This document shows, in pieces, positions 22,138-33,737 of a stretch of DNA of 64,000 nucleotides. The notes under the pieces are model-generated. The model had not been told where the DNA came from. It worked only from the letters and a program-made list of their open reading frames with translations, and made no database searches. Numbering within the stretch: position 1 is the stretch's first letter; each line of letters begins with the position of its first letter. The DNA is from Echinarachnius parma (Eukaryota > Echinodermata > Echinoidea > Clypeasteroida > Echinarachniidae): positions 1-64,000 of the forward strand of contig JBAMJV010007381.1 of assembly GCA_037951105.1 (NCBI GenBank), in the 5' to 3' direction. The position numbers and the translations under genes were made by a program.

Positions 22138-22555
22138 AAATGTTGCTTGTAAGTATCGGTTTCCATGGTGGTGTATATAATACGTGTGGTTTACACTCTC
22201 CTAGAAAGAATACCAACAGTCCTTTTCAGGACTATCCCAACAGTCCTTTCTAGGACTAACAACAGTCCTTTCTAGGACTACCAATTGTCCTTTTTAGGAC
22301 TCTCCTAGAAAGAATACCAACAGTCTTTTTCAGGACTATCCCAACAGTCCTTTATAGGACTACCAACAGTCCTTTCTAGGACTATCAACAGTCCTTTCTA
22401 GGACTACCAACAGTTCTTTTTAGAACTCTCCTAGAAAGAATACCAACAGTTCTTTTCAGAACTACTCCAACAGTCCTTTCTAGGACTACCATAGTCCTTT
22501 TCAGGGCTTACCAATCCACCCATCTCACATGGTGTACCCGTAAACCACACGTATT
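22138..22555. mobile_element. 418-bp insertion with 12-bp target duplication and a hairpin array
   Basis: The flanks are identical: ATGATGAAATTT at 22126-22137 and 22556-22567. The empty site with one copy is at 27403-27414. The inserted sequence has no terminal inverted repeat at its very ends, but an inner pair, ATAATACGTGTGGTTTAC (22177-22194) and its complement (22540-22557), bounds the repeat array. The 12-bp variable-type duplication would suit a target-primed retroposon (SINE-like), yet there is no poly-A tail or tRNA-like head. The class is not known to me. Confidence 0.85.
22200..22515. repeat. Array of short hairpins (AGTCCTTTCTAGGACT units)
   Basis: About 13 units of 19-23 bp. Most are a perfect or near-perfect hairpin of the AGTCCT...AGGACT type joined by ACCAACA-like spacers. 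Two or three units are changed on both arms together (AGTTCTTTTTAGAACT and AGTTCTTTTCAGAACT), keeping the pairing. A unit beginning CTCCTAGAAAGAATACC appears three times as a longer-period spacer (about 22199, 22304 and 22428). Confidence 0.85.
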
Positions 22556-22950
22556 ATGATGAAATTTGTCTTCAAAATTCCGTTCAGGAAACTCTCCTGA
22601 ACAACATCTATATTATAATAGGAGGCCGGGTTTCGTGTCGGTCGCCAATATTTTTCCGTCGCCAAGATGTGTCCAGAATTCGCTATTTTTAAGCCATGTA
22701 TGGGCAATAAATCGCGATGCAGTTTCTACCGTTATGTTACGTGCGTGCGAAAAACAAACCCAGAGTGCGTTTTTCCTACCCGAAGTGATAGCTGGGCGAT
22801 GGATCTGACTTTTTTTGCGTTGTAAAAGTAATGTAAACAACCGGTTGCGAGATCCTTTTTTAACTATATTTCGCGATATATCAGCACATTTCGCTGGTCC
22901 ACTAAACGGGAGGGATGGGATCTGTTTTGCATTGGTATATAGTACTGCGT

Positions 22951-23136
22951 GCAAGGCGCAATTGAAGGAAAACGTGGCAGAGGTCGTCCACCTACATCTT
23001 GGACTGACGATATCAAGAGAGTGTCCGGGGAAAGAATGAAGGGTGCAACACACTTGGCAGAAGACAGAGTTGCATGGCGTGCTCTCGTGAAGACCACAGC
23101 AGCGCTTTACAGCGCCACCTGAACTTGATGATGATG
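22951..23136 (+). mobile_element. 3' end of a LINE, 186 bp, inside Helitron 1
   Basis: It encodes the last residues of a LINE ORF2, with RGRGRPPTSWTDDIKR followed by an AEDRVAWRAL segment, which match the conserved C-terminal end of RTE/ingi-like retrotransposon proteins. The element ends in TGATGATGATG. ACTGCGT flanks it on both sides (22944-22950 and 23137-23143). Helitron 2 has the uninterrupted site (about 59909-59925 on the minus strand), so this is a separate later retrotransposition. Confidence 0.88.
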
Positions 23137-23539
23137 ACTGCGTAAAGACATGCTGGGTACAGCCATGCTGGGTACAGCCAGGTTCGCGATTATACGATCA
23201 TCGGGAGGGGAATTTGCATACACTATATACAAAGTAGCGGAGTATCGTAGTCCGGCATCTGTGCATTGTCAACGCACAACCTACTACACACATTCGTGTA
23301 TAATAATTGTATACGTATGAAGAGAATGCGGTTTTTCTTTTCGATGCCAATTCGTACCGGTATTGTTTAATTTTCTGAATATATCTACTCGAGAACGATT
23401 TGATACTGTTTCGCCTATGAATTTGACGAGATTTATCACCGGGTTCTGGGATAGGGGCAATGATTATCTCTTTCATTGTATTTGTACATGTATATTCAAT
23501 AGGATTTTTGAGAATTTGCGTAGTGTAGATTGACTGACG

Positions 23540-24015
23540 TAAGAGGAGGGGGGGGGGGGGGGAGGGGGTATATACTAATACTCAGTGGCGTACCCAGGAT
23601 TTTTTCAAGGGGGGTTATTTCTTCAGAATAATTTCTATCAGCGGTAGGGGGGGGGGGATAGTCGTGGAAAATGTTTGAAGCCAAGACCAAAAATTATCTA
23701 CCTTTTCGAGACCAAGACCAGGTCCGGTCCAAAGTTTTCGAGGCCAAGACCAAGACCCAGTTGTTGAGAATCCTGTAAGTGGGGGGGTGGTCGTAACATT
23801 TTTTCGCAGCTACCAAACATTATCGAAATTTTGGAGGCCGAGACCAGGGTTCTTCGCACTTTTAGATGCCAAGACCATCGATAATGACGGTCCATATTGC
23901 AGACCACTAAAAGTTGGTCTCAAGACCAGTTCAAATTTGAAAAGGGGGGAGGGGGTTCAAACCCCCAAAACAGTCATTTTGGGGTCAAAGGGGGGGGGGG
24001 GGGGTGGAACCCCGT
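23540..24015. repeat. G-rich dispersed repeat within Helitron 1
   Basis: It contains CAGTGGCGTACCC (hAT-like start, about 23584), runs of 8-14 G, and several GAGGCCAAGACCA/GAGGCCGAGACCA words related to the repeat at 1-60 and 41160-41300. Helitron 2 has a different G/C-rich insertion at the corresponding place. No gene is seen. Confidence 0.6.
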
Positions 24016-24270
24016 AGATTGTATGAGTCGTAGACAATGCTGACCAAATTGTTAATAGTGCACTGATAAACTCCTATAACTTATTTAACTAACAATGTTT
24101 TACCGTAACGATAATTTTGTCCATATTAATTATTATAACCATACAAACAGATAATCCATTATGTTTTAAAATGTTTTTTTACACTCGGACATATACAAAA
24201 TATATAGAGTTACAAAAATACAACATTTAACATATCCCACTCAAAAATCTGGTGACGGGTAAATTGCTAG

Positions 24271-25560
24271 TACATGTACTAAAAGTCATAATAAAACAAA
24301 GTTTAATTTGCATACTAGTGTTTAAATGGAAAAATATGGAATTCTATATTTGTTTCAGTTTAGATACGACAATATTCCCGCCAGAAAAGTATGCAAACCC
24401 AATATTGGAGTCCCAATATACACGATGAACCCACATCCGTACTAATATTCACAACATAATTTGCATGATATGCAATTTAAATTCCCCAAAGAAAAATATT
24501 GCATATATTCTTTTAGTCCTGTAGATGTTTATAGGTCATAGACACATTCTTTGGTCAAAAGTTTGTTGGTAATTCATGTTCTAAATTGTTGCTATAGAAA
24601 ATTCAGCGACGTTGCCACCTTGGCAACCTTGGGCAAACTTTTTTATAAGCATTGTAAAGATAATTAACTAATTTGCATAATTGTGAATTAACGTTCAGGG
24701 GTCATTTTCTATGTAGGACTAGTTCACTAGTAATTAAAACAAATATTCTAAGGTATGTTGGTGCAAGGAATCCATTTCCGGTGCTCGTTTCCAAGTGCCA
24801 TATGGGCAAAACCCTGAAATTCAAGATGGCTGCCCCTAATTTTCATATTTATGAATACTATTGGTTTGTAGTGGCTACAGCCTCTAATAAGCAAAATATC
24901 AGTGTTTTCATGTTCTAAATGTGTATTAAAGATACTTCAGCATGGTTGCCGCCTTGGCAATCTCTAGCAATGCATATATTTAACATAATAAGATTATTTA
25001 CACGATTTACATATTTCCAGAAATCAGGGAAAATTCTGGATATTATTAACCCAGAAGATAAAAAAAAGATGAGAAATACCACCCTTTCCAAACCGAGTAT
25101 AATTTGTTTACTGTTAGCAATCAACTACATTGAAATTCAAGTATTCTACGTATTTGCTAATTCCAATAATTGAGAGTCAAACACTTATTATATCGTTCTA
25201 ATATAACGATAGATAATGAAGTCGTGAATCATTACATGTGTAATTCGGGGAGCAGCCATCTAAATAAGTATAAAAGTATTTAAAAAAAAATGAATTAAAA
25301 AAAATAATAATAATAATAATTGGAAAAGTAGTATAATTTGTCATTTTTACTTTCCGGGTTCCCAATATATATATTCAATTTGAAGGAATATGCAAATTTG
25401 GTAAATAAGCTCATTATGTAAAATATATGCATTGCTAGAGGTTGCCAAGGTGGCAACTAATCTGAAATATCTTTACTACATATTTTTAACATGAATGAAT
25501 AGTGACCCCTGACCACATTTCAGAAATATGCAAATAAGCTAAAAAAATTCCCAGCTTCTG
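24271..25560. repeat. AT-rich interspersed repeat with inverted arms
   Basis: A segment with GTTGCCACCTTGGCAACC, TTTAAAGATAATTAACTAAT, TTTCCGGTGCTCGTTTCCAA and CAAGATGGCTGCCCCTAAT (about 24610-24960) is mirrored less exactly at about 25325-25550. The same arms occur in a full foldback at 47838-49308. The left arm is repeated at 27770-28170 in block copy 2. Short open frames are not conserved between copies. This is a non-autonomous foldback family and not a gene. Confidence 0.75.
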
Positions 25561-25671
25561 TTTATAAGGAGTTGTATTTGTTCAGGGTATTTTCCTGAAT
25601 AGAATTCCGAAGAAAATTCCCATGTTGCAATTTTGCCGAGGTCAAGACCCTATATTGACTGGACTTGAATC

Positions 25672-25790
25672 CATATGGGGTCGGCGAAGCGCCCGAGGGG
25701 GGAGGAGGAGGAGTGGGAAGTGGTGTATCTCCCCTTCCACCCACGGTATGCAAAAGGCAATCTGGTGTATACCTTGGAAGGAAGTTTGAT
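25672..25790 (+). repeat. Copy of the dispersed G/C-hairpin repeat
   Basis: Shares GGCGAAGCGCCCGAGGGGGG, a degenerate hairpin core, GTATGCAAAAGG and CAATCTGGTGTATACC with the family described at 1040. It is truncated relative to the better copies. Confidence 0.65.
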
Positions 25791-25843
25791 ATACTAAAAT
25801 TTAAGCATCTCCCTTATGATTAGACCGATACACAAACACAAAC

Positions 25844-26045
<202 letters not shown>

Positions 26046-26419
26046 CCTCCGTATGTTGGCATGATAATGCATTACCTAAATAAATATGGCACTTGGGGGT
26101 GTTTCACAACGAATTTAAACTTAAATTTAGGATGGACTTAAAAGTTATGGAAAGCTTTTTGTAGCATTAAACAAAAAATCAATAGAGAGCAACAAAAGTG
26201 AGACTGTTATACATCGAGAACAAAAATCACCTTAGTCATAGATTTTAAACGAGACCTTGATGTATTGTTAAAATCCTGTTTCAATTGTACATAGCAATCA
26301 ATACATTTCCCTAATTTTAATTTTCAACTCATAATTTGAAGTTTAACAAAGGATCTCCGTGAAACACCCCAGGGGCGAGGGCTCTACAGGAACACAGGAC
26401 CTAGGAGGTATTAAACGGA

Positions 26420-26735
26420 CAGGATAATCCTGTAGTATGTATGATTTCCACTCCCCAGGGAGTGGGAAATGTGCATTTAATGTGCAGGAATTATTGCAGT
26501 GCGTTTCCGTTGACCGGGGTAATAATAATCGCGCAAAGCGCTATGATCCCTACGGGAATAGCGCTATATAAATAACCGTTATTATTATTATTTATGATTT
26601 ATACATTTACCTGATGGAAATGAAAATAGATGTGCAACTTTAAACAGTATTTTCACCTATAATGTGTAGTTAACGGTTGCAAGAGTATTCAACTAAATTC
26701 AATGCACATTGTATTGGTACCCAAGCCATTCAATC
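26420..26735 (+). repeat. Repeat with CGCTATATAAATAACC and (ATT)n tail, copy 1
   Basis: It begins ACAGGATAATCCTGTAG (itself a small hairpin) and includes AGCGCTATATAAATAACC followed by (ATT)n, a tail style common for LINE and SINE 3' ends. The same sequence is at 28500-28825. The two copies flank copy 2 of the duplicated block, indicating tandem arrangement of the ancestral unit. Confidence 0.75.
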
Positions 26736-26739
26736 GGAT

Positions 26740-28475
26740 GCAATGTCCTGGGGATAGTTGTCGGGGGAGTAATTGTCCGGGGGGTAATTGTCTTGGGGGG
26801 TAATTGTCTTGGGGGGTAATTGTCTTGGTAGTAATCTTCCAGGGTGGTAATTATCTGGGGGTAGTTGACTTAGGAGGTAATATGCCGGGGGGTAGTTGTC
26901 CGGGCGGTAATTGTCCGGGGGTAGTTGTCCGGGGGTAATTGTCCGGGGGGTAGTTGTCCAGGGGTAGTTGTATGGGGGTTAGTTGTCGGGGGAGTAATTG
27001 TCCGGGGGTATTTGTCTTGGGGGGTAATTGTCTTGGGGGTAATTGTCTTGGGGGTAATTGTCTTGGGGTGGTAATTGTCTTGGGTGGGGGGTAGTTGTCT
27101 TGTGGGTAATTGTCCTAGGGGGTAGTTGTCCGGGGGGTAATCGTCCAGGGGGTAGTAGTCCTAGAACCATTTATGGCATATAATTATCACATTTCATTGC
27201 GCGTTTGCGGATATTTGTCGAACACCCTCTTCCTGAAAAATGGACGCGTCCTAGTCGTTTTGCTTTCTAGGCGGGTTGGTCATTGTAAAATAACGTGCTG
27301 CACTGCGTCTTCATGTACCCCTTGTTTCTTAGCATTCAAATTCGATGAAACGAAAGACCAGTCAATTTAACAAATATTAGGGGGTAACCTCGGAAAAATT
27401 GCATGATGAAATTTGTCTTCAAAATTCCGTTCAGGAAACTCTCCTGAACAACATACATGTACTAAAAGTCATAATAAAACAAAGTTTAATTTGCATACTA
27501 CTGTTTAAATGGAAAAATATGGAATTCTATATTTGTTTCAGTTTAGATACGACAATATTCCCGCCAGAAAAGTATGCAAACCCAATATTGGAGTCCCAAT
27601 ATACACGATGAACCCACATCCGTACTAATATTCACATCATAATTTGCATGATATGCAATTTCAATTCCCCAAAGAAAAATATTGCATATATTCTTTTAGT
27701 CCTGTAGATGTTTATAGGTCATAGACACATTCTTTGGTCAAAAGTTTGTTGGTAATTCATGTTCTAAATTGTTGCTATAGAAAATTCAGTGACGTTGCCA
27801 CCTTGGCAACCTTGGGCAAACTTTTTTTATAAGCATTTTAAAGATAATTAACTAATTTGCATAATTGTGAATTAACGTTCAGGGGTCATTTACTATGTAG
27901 GACTAGAACACTAGTAATTAAAACAAATATTCTAAGGTATGTTGGTGCAAGGAATCCATTTCTGGTGCTCGTTTCCAAGTGCCATATGGGCAAAACCCTG
28001 AAATTCAAGATGGCTGCCCCTAATTTGCATATTTATGAATACTATTGGTTTGTAGTGGATACAGCTTCTAATAAGCAAACTATCAGTGTTTTTTTTCTTC
28101 AATCATGTCCTAAATGTGTATTAAAGATACTTCAGCATGGTTGCCACCTTGGCAATCTCTAGCAATGCATATATTTAACATAATAAGATTATTTACACGA
28201 TTTATATATTTCCAGAAATCAGGGAAAATTCTGGATATTATTAACCCAGAAGATAAACAAAGATGAGAAATACCACCCTTTCCAAACCGAGTATAATTTG
28301 TTTACTGTTAGCAATCAACTACATTGAAATTCAAGTATTCTATTTGCTAATTCCAATAATTCAGAGTCAAACAATTATTATATCGTTCTAATATAACGAT
28401 AGATAATGAAGTCGTGAATCATTACATGTGTAATTCGGGGAGCAGCCATCTAAATAAGTATACAAATGGACTTGC
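26740..28475. repeat. Duplicated block, copy 2 (empty sites preserved)
   Basis: It matches 10100-25285 without the three large insertions. Empty sites: GTAA at 27285-27288 for the LTR element, ATGATGAAATTT at 27403-27414 for the 418-bp element, and A/T at 27453/27454 for the Helitron. Past 28460 it departs from copy 1. Confidence 0.92.
26745..27168. repeat. GGGGGGTAATTGTC-type minisatellite, array 2
   Basis: About 26 units of the 15-17-bp motif seen at 10113-10985, half as long. It ends with the same AGAACCATTTATGGC flank. The number and order of variant units differ from array 1, so the array has changed since the duplication. Confidence 0.9.
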
Positions 28476-28499
28476 TTTCCCCTTCATGTACCCCTTGTT

Positions 28500-28825
28500 A
28501 CAGGATAATCCTGTAGTATGTATGATTTCCACTCCCCAGGGAGTGGGAAATGTGCATTTAATGTGCAGGAATTATTGCAGTGCGTTTCCGTTGACCGGGG
28601 TAATAATAATCGCGCAAAGCGCTATGATCCCTACGGGAATAGCGCTATATAAATAACCGTTATTATTATTATTTATGATTTATACATTTACCTGATGGAA
28701 ATGAAAATAGATGTGCAACTTTAAACAGTATTTTCACCTATAATGTGTAGTTAACGGTTGCAAGATTATTCAACTAAATTCAATGCACATTGTATTGGTA
28801 CCCAAGCCATTCAATCGGATGCAAT
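28500..28825 (+). repeat. Repeat with CGCTATATAAATAACC and (ATT)n tail, copy 2
   Basis: Near-identical to 26420-26735, including the CACTCCCCAGGGAGTGG hairpin and the (ATT)n run. It ends at CGGATGCAAT, the same border that in copy 1 leads into the minisatellite; here an A-run follows. Confidence 0.75.
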
Positions 28826-28829
28826 AAAA

Positions 28830-29255
28830 AAAAAAAATCGTAACGAAAATTAAAATTAGTTTCATATAATTAATTTCAGTAAATGTTGCTATTCATTAAC
28901 TGGAACACACTAAAAGAATATATGTATACATAGCAACTTACTAATCATGTTTATAATTATTTGAATTGTAATGATGTAAATAACATTGAGACACTGTATA
29001 ATGCGTTATATACGCGTCATTGATTATTATTATTTAAATAAATCATTGTAATTAATCAATAAGTGTTAATGTAAAGATATTCACATATTTTTTCCGAGGG
29101 TCGCAGACCCGAGGACAAAAATAGTAACTATGCCAGTCCCTCCGAAGATATATAATTTCCACTATACTTTTAAACTAAAAGCTTGGTATATTTGTTTTAT
29201 ATCCCTTCCGTACTAGGACCTTTCAAAAAAAATTGATAGGTCTGAACACTTTTCT
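28830..29255. other. Gene-free AT-rich stretch
   Basis: No coding or RNA feature is visible. The last part (29205-29272) is related in inverted orientation to 34935-35000 (GGAATCGACCATAT versus ATATGGTCGATTCC), marking an inversion junction at the edge of the tandem array. Confidence 0.5.
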
Positions 29256-30147
29256 TTGGAATCGACCATATACAACAATCACTTGTTGATCATGTGGATG
29301 AGTGGCGTAATGAGCAAAAACTTATTTTGTTTGGGGGGGGGGGGGGGTGCAAAACCACATCCACATCACCGTCGTGTATATAGTGTAATGGTAGGGTTGC
29401 CAATTTATAATAAGCGGTCAGAGTGGGACTTTGCGAGGGAGCGGAGCGACCAAACTCGAAAGAGCGAAGCGACTGAGCGGAGGGAGGTTGTGGAAGGGAG
29501 GTGTCCCCCCTCCCAAGGTAGAGAGCTTTTGCATTTTTTAAAACTTGAAACTGGTGCAATCTGGTGCATACCTAAGATGTAAATTCTGACATGACGACAT
29601 GTACTAAAATGTGGGTAAGTGTATCATGAATCTACCGACCGGAAAAAGAGGTTATATTTGAACAAAAATGCACCCCAAAAATAATAGTTGCAAATGACAT
29701 ATACAGTTTAAACATCGCATTAAATGCCACATTATCTATGATTGAACATAAACAAAGTATTCCAGACGTAGACAAGACCGATTCCCGAGGGAGAGAAGCG
29801 ACCGAGAGGGGGAAGGGATTAATGGGAGGTTGTGATGGTTGGTGGGTGTCCGCCCGTACACGGTAAGGGTGCTTTTGCACTGTTTTACTTGAATTATGCT
29901 ATCTGGTGCTTACTTAGGAAGGATTTTGACTTGAAATGAAGTAAAATCTGAGTTATCTTCTCTAAAGAAATACTTTTTGTAATCACTGGTATCAAATTAG
30001 ATATAAGCCATGATTTAAATGTTATTTGGGGGGCCAAGCGCCCCCCCCCCCCCACCACCACTACGCCAGTGATGTTTGATTTTTGATTTTTTTTTTTTTT
30101 TTTTACACTCGATGTTGCTAAATATTGAAATCGAAAGTATAAGTACA
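29256..30147. repeat. Tandem-array unit: hAT-like ends plus G-rich repeats
   Basis: It starts with a remnant of the conserved exon (ACAACAATCACTTGTTGATC), then GAGTGGCGTAATGAGC (hAT-like end), two dispersed G-rich repeats, and ends with CCACTACGCCAGTG (the opposite hAT-like end, about 30053-30066). The same series recurs at 30343-34516 (expanded by insertions) and 37640-38305. Confidence 0.65.
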
Positions 30148-30342
30148 CGATGAATTTTACCCTCCAAGTCCCGTGCTTTACAAGTACATGTGTTTAAAAC
30201 CAGGCACCTCGCCAACTTTCATCTCCAGGATTATCCTACCCACGAAATGCAGGGTTCAGATCGAGGAACTCCTGGAAAAGGTCAATACACGGGGGATCTG
30301 TTCTGATGAGACATACAACAATCACTTGTTGATCATGTGGAT
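30148..30342 (+). pseudogene. Copy 1 of a conserved exon-like module
   Basis: It carries the same block as the copies at 34758, 35598, 36562/37525 and 38519: a pyrimidine stretch ending CCTCCAAG, then a frame encoding a segment with CRVQIEELLEKVNTRGICSDE. In this copy part of the LKREDIQDY segment is missing. It ends where a CAGTGGCGTAATGAGC element begins. The protein is not recognised; see the copy at 38519. Confidence 0.55.
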
Positions 30343-31055
30343 CAGTGGCGTAATGAGCAAAAACTTTTCTTTCTTTTTTTCTTTTTTTTGGGGGGGGGGG
30401 GGGAGGGGTCAAAACCAAATCCACTTCACAATCGTGTATATAGCGTAATGGCAGGGTTGCCAATTTATAACAAGTGGTGGGTGTGGGGATTTTGTGAAGG
30501 AGCGGAGCGACCAAACTCGAAGGAGCGAAGCAACCGAGCGGGGGGGGGGGGGGGGGGGTGGTAAGGAGCTTTTGCATTGTTTGACTTGAAACTGTGCAAT
30601 CTGGTGCATACCTAGGATCAGTGGCGTAGCGAGGGTCAAGTGATTGGGGGGGCACAGCTGCGAGGGAGCGGAGCGACCAAGCCCGAGGGCGCGTAGCGCC
30701 CGAGGGGGGGGGGGGGAGGGTGTGGGAGGGGGGTGTCCCCCCTCCCACGGTAGGGAGCTTTTGCAATTTTTTACTAGAAATAATGCAATTTGGTGCAAAC
30801 CTTGGAAGGAAATTTGATAATACTGAATTAAAGAAATCATTTCCCTCATGATAAAGTATACACACACAACCAAACCTACATGTACACACACACCAGACTC
30901 AAATACTCTCACGCCGTATGCTTGTCTACATTTATTTGGGGGAGGGTGTGGGAGGGGGTTCACCCCCTCCCAATTTTTTTAACATTTTTGAAATTGGTGT
31001 TTAAAATATCACTGTAGAAGTATGGTCATTATTATCTTCATCATTGTCTTAATCA
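30343..31055. repeat. G/C-rich hAT-like and hairpin repeats
   Basis: Includes CAGTGGCGTAATGAGC at 30343, a second start CAGTGGCGTAGCGAGG near 30620, and two copies of the dispersed G/C-hairpin repeat, one with an excellent hairpin (GGGAGGGGGG TGT CCCCCCTCCC near 30723). Open frames on the minus strand are repeat artefacts. Confidence 0.7.
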
Positions 31056-31208
31056 TGGGTGTTAAAATGGTATATAATAGTGAATCTACTCGTTACGTAT
31101 TTTAAAACGGTAATAGCGAGGAAAGATTAAGCCCGTGAGATGGATCCACGTGATCCTGTATACTATAGAGCCATCGATATAGTCTAGGGCATTGAGCTCC
31201 AATGGAAC
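31056..31208. repeat. Dispersed repeat also at 42377 and 43177-43690
   Basis: The words GTATATAATAGTGAATCTACTCG, a GAGGAAAGATT word and CTATAGAGCCATCGATATAGTC occur in the same order at 42377-42540, and in a more diverged form at 43177-43690. The 42.4-kb copy supplies the empty site for the TIR element that follows. Confidence 0.7.
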
Positions 31209-31211
31209 TAA

Positions 31212-32660
31212 TGGAGTGGTCACACGATACTTGCGACGACCTGCAACAGCTTGCGATTGGTCACGTGCACATATGAAAGGCGGATTTTGCCAAAGTCTGT
31301 AATACATCACCGCCCTGTACAAACTCACTGCAGATGTACAATATAAACACTCACAAAATGTTCCGCAATTCAAGGATGAGCGTTAATATCTCTCTGCTCT
31401 TATATTGATATGGTCTTGATGCACAAATTACTACTATTACTACTACCACTACTACTACTACTTCTACTACTAATAATAATAATAATTATTATAATAGTAA
31501 TATTGTTAATTATAATAATAATATTATTTAATAATAATTAATAATAATAGTAGTTCGTATATATAGCGCCTATAATAGCCTCTAAGCGTCACACCCGCAT
31601 TGTACACATCCTCTACTCCCTGAGGAGCATGCTAGCGGTGGGTACCCTATTGGTGCACTAAGCTTATATGAAATTAGCCTGAGTATGGAGCCATAGCAAA
31701 GACAAATGTTGCAAAATATAAACATAGGACGTGGTGCAAGCTTTTGGCTCTTAATTAACTCATACAAAGACCTCCAATAGGCCAAATATAAATTACCGCG
31801 GTAAACAAGGTAGAAAAACAACAAAAATAATAACTGTGGGACATGAAAGAGAATCGTGGGCCCCAAGAGCGCAAGAGCCGAGACCCCCCACCCCCCCCCC
31901 CCCCCCCCTCCCATTCGATCGTTGTCATGTGGATGCCATTCCCAATAATGATAATACAAATCTGTCGGTTGAACACCTCCTTTTCATTAGGTAAGGGTAT
32001 GTAATGAGAATAAATAACTTTTGATGAAAAGCAGAAATATCTAGAGGCTTGCCTGGAGTATTCAGGATAAATCATTGTCTACCAAACCATGCATCGTTGC
32101 CATGGATACGATTTCAATAGGTCACCGCATGCGACGAGACTTGCCTGAAGTATTCAGGATTAAGTATTGTCTACCAAACCATGAATATTTGCCATGGATG
32201 CAATTTCAATAGGTCAATAGGGTGAGATGAAGCCACCGCAATAACCGCAATCACCTTGCTCTTTCTCTCTCTCTTCTATTGTTTTGATCGCAACGGATTT
32301 TGAACCGACTTTTTGATGTTCAAAAACCTTGCGACAAGACTTGCGACGGGAACCTGCCGTCGCAAGAGAACACACGGCGCATGCGTTCCTCGTGACCAGT
32401 CGTGCTATTGTTCGATCGACAACCCAAAACCAGGCTTATGATGCTTATTAAGCACGGTAAATAACATGTTAGGTTTACTTTAGCCTAAATGTAATACATA
32501 CAACCTATTTATGGCTATAATGGGAATAATACCGAATTTATTGCGATATTTGCATTCTGATGTAACGTCTAGTTATTTCGAACATGATCGGCCCTTCATA
32601 AGTTCTATTGTCTTGTTGCAGGCTGTTGCAGGTCGTCGCAAGTCTCGTGTGCCCACTCCA
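31212..32660. mobile_element. Harbinger-like TIR element with TAA target duplication
   Basis: The ends are inverted copies over about 45 bp, beginning TGGAGTGG(T/G)CACACGA and continuing CTTGCGACGACCTGCAACAG. TAA flanks both ends (31209-31211 and 32661-32663). The related repeat at 42530-42565 runs from the left flank to the right flank with a single TAA. A 3-bp TAA duplication is the PIF/Harbinger habit. TTGCGACG recurs just inside the ends and again near 32329-32365. No transposase frame; it includes a triplet microsatellite and a C-run. Confidence 0.82.
31428..31555. repeat. (ACT)n/(AAT)n microsatellite
   Basis: A run of ACT/ACC triplets passes into AAT/ATT triplets over about 120 bp. Simple sequence within the Harbinger-like element. 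Confidence 0.85.
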
Positions 32661-33737
32661 TAAGCAAAAGTGGAGGGGAGACATTGCGAGGAAGCGAAGC
32701 GACCGATTGGGGGAGGGTGTGGGAGGGGGTGTCCCCCTCCCAAAGTAGGGAGCTTTCGTATTTTGGGGCCTGAAATTGTGCGATTTGGTGCACACCTAAG
32801 ACAGAAATTTCACGTAATATAAAGTATATAAGTATGGAACCAAACATACTTAATGACAAAGGAGGGGGACAATCTCCTCCCCTTTCTAATGTGGGGGACA
32901 TAATATTCCAATTTTATTTGCATTCAGCGCATATGGACCGAATTTACTAAAAGATATATTATTTCAAATTATTTTATTTTCCGATGATAGTGTGCTATAG
33001 ACATGATAGATGAGGGTCTAGTATTTCAGAATATGCGCGCGAAGCGCGCGGCAAAAATTAAGATTTACAGTCCTTTTCAAACTAAAAAAAAACCCAGCTA
33101 TGCTCGGGTCCCTTTAATTAGTTTCAGTAGGCCTATGCTCAACTGATGCAGATATCGACTCTGGAGAAGATGACTGGTGCTCCTTCAATCATGATCATCA
33201 ACAATATGCCTAGATTATGCATCATGAATTAATGGAACAGATTCAAGATCCTAAAAGGGCCCTTGGTATGATAAACGATTTACCATGCTAGGAAGTTTGT
33301 TAGGCCTATACGCGCTCTATGTCTTCTGAAATGCGATGAGCGTCGATCCTCGCGCACGGGACTGAAAATTTGCATAAGGCGCTATATTGGAAGGATTCTT
33401 CAAACTGATATAGGTGCGCTATTGCTAGTACTATTGTTCTTGGTTATTATCGTTGATAATGATTATTATCACACATTAAATCAAACGTGATAATAATGAA
33501 TGATATACATTGTAGACACATTTGGCCTCATGTCGGGTCGTCATTTTTTTTTTTTTTTTTTTTTTTGCCAAACGATTGGGGGGGGGGGGGGGGCACGTGC
33601 CCCCCCCCCCCCCCGTGCCCCCCCCCCCCCCCCCGTAGCTACGCCACTGCCTAGGATGGAAATCCTGACTTTAACGACATGTGCTACAATGTGGATAAGT
33701 GTTTCACGAGTCTACCGACCGGGAAAAAAGAGGTTAT
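32661..33737. repeat. Mixed dispersed repeats
   Basis: It holds a dispersed G/C-hairpin repeat (32670-32815) and a segment shared with 43700-43960, including a GTGTGCTATA word and TTTTCAAACTAAAAAAA. It also holds a GC-rich hairpin (GCGCGCGAAGCGCGCGGC near 33036), unique sequence to 33500, and T, G and C homopolymers ending in the hAT-like TAGCTACGCCACTG at about 33636-33649. No gene is supportable. Confidence 0.55.

Larger units (their letters stand above)
22607..24270 (+). mobile_element. Non-autonomous Helitron, copy 1
   Basis: Compared with the empty site at 27453-27454 (an A followed by T), the insert begins TCTATATTATAATAGG and ends GGTAAATTGCTAG. It sits between A and T without target duplication, exactly the Helitron rule (5' TC, 3' CTRR, A/T insertion). 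No Rep/helicase frame is present. It carries a LINE 3' end (22951-23136) and a G-rich dispersed repeat (23540-24010). A second family member in opposite orientation lies at 58052-60118 and shares both ends. Confidence 0.92.
10986..25285. repeat. Duplicated block, copy 1 (with three insertions)
   Basis: Together with the minisatellite on its left, this is the same ancestral segment as 26740-28475. The shared parts in copy 1 are 10986-11114, 22008-22137, 22568-22606 and 24271-25285. They are separated by an LTR retrotransposon, a 418-bp element and a Helitron, none of which is in copy 2. Shared parts differ by only scattered single bases. Confidence 0.9.

Noticed and set aside
22200..22515. CRISPR-like regular array
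   Set aside because: Units are near-identical including the spacers, each is a short hairpin, there are no cas genes, and the context is eukaryotic.
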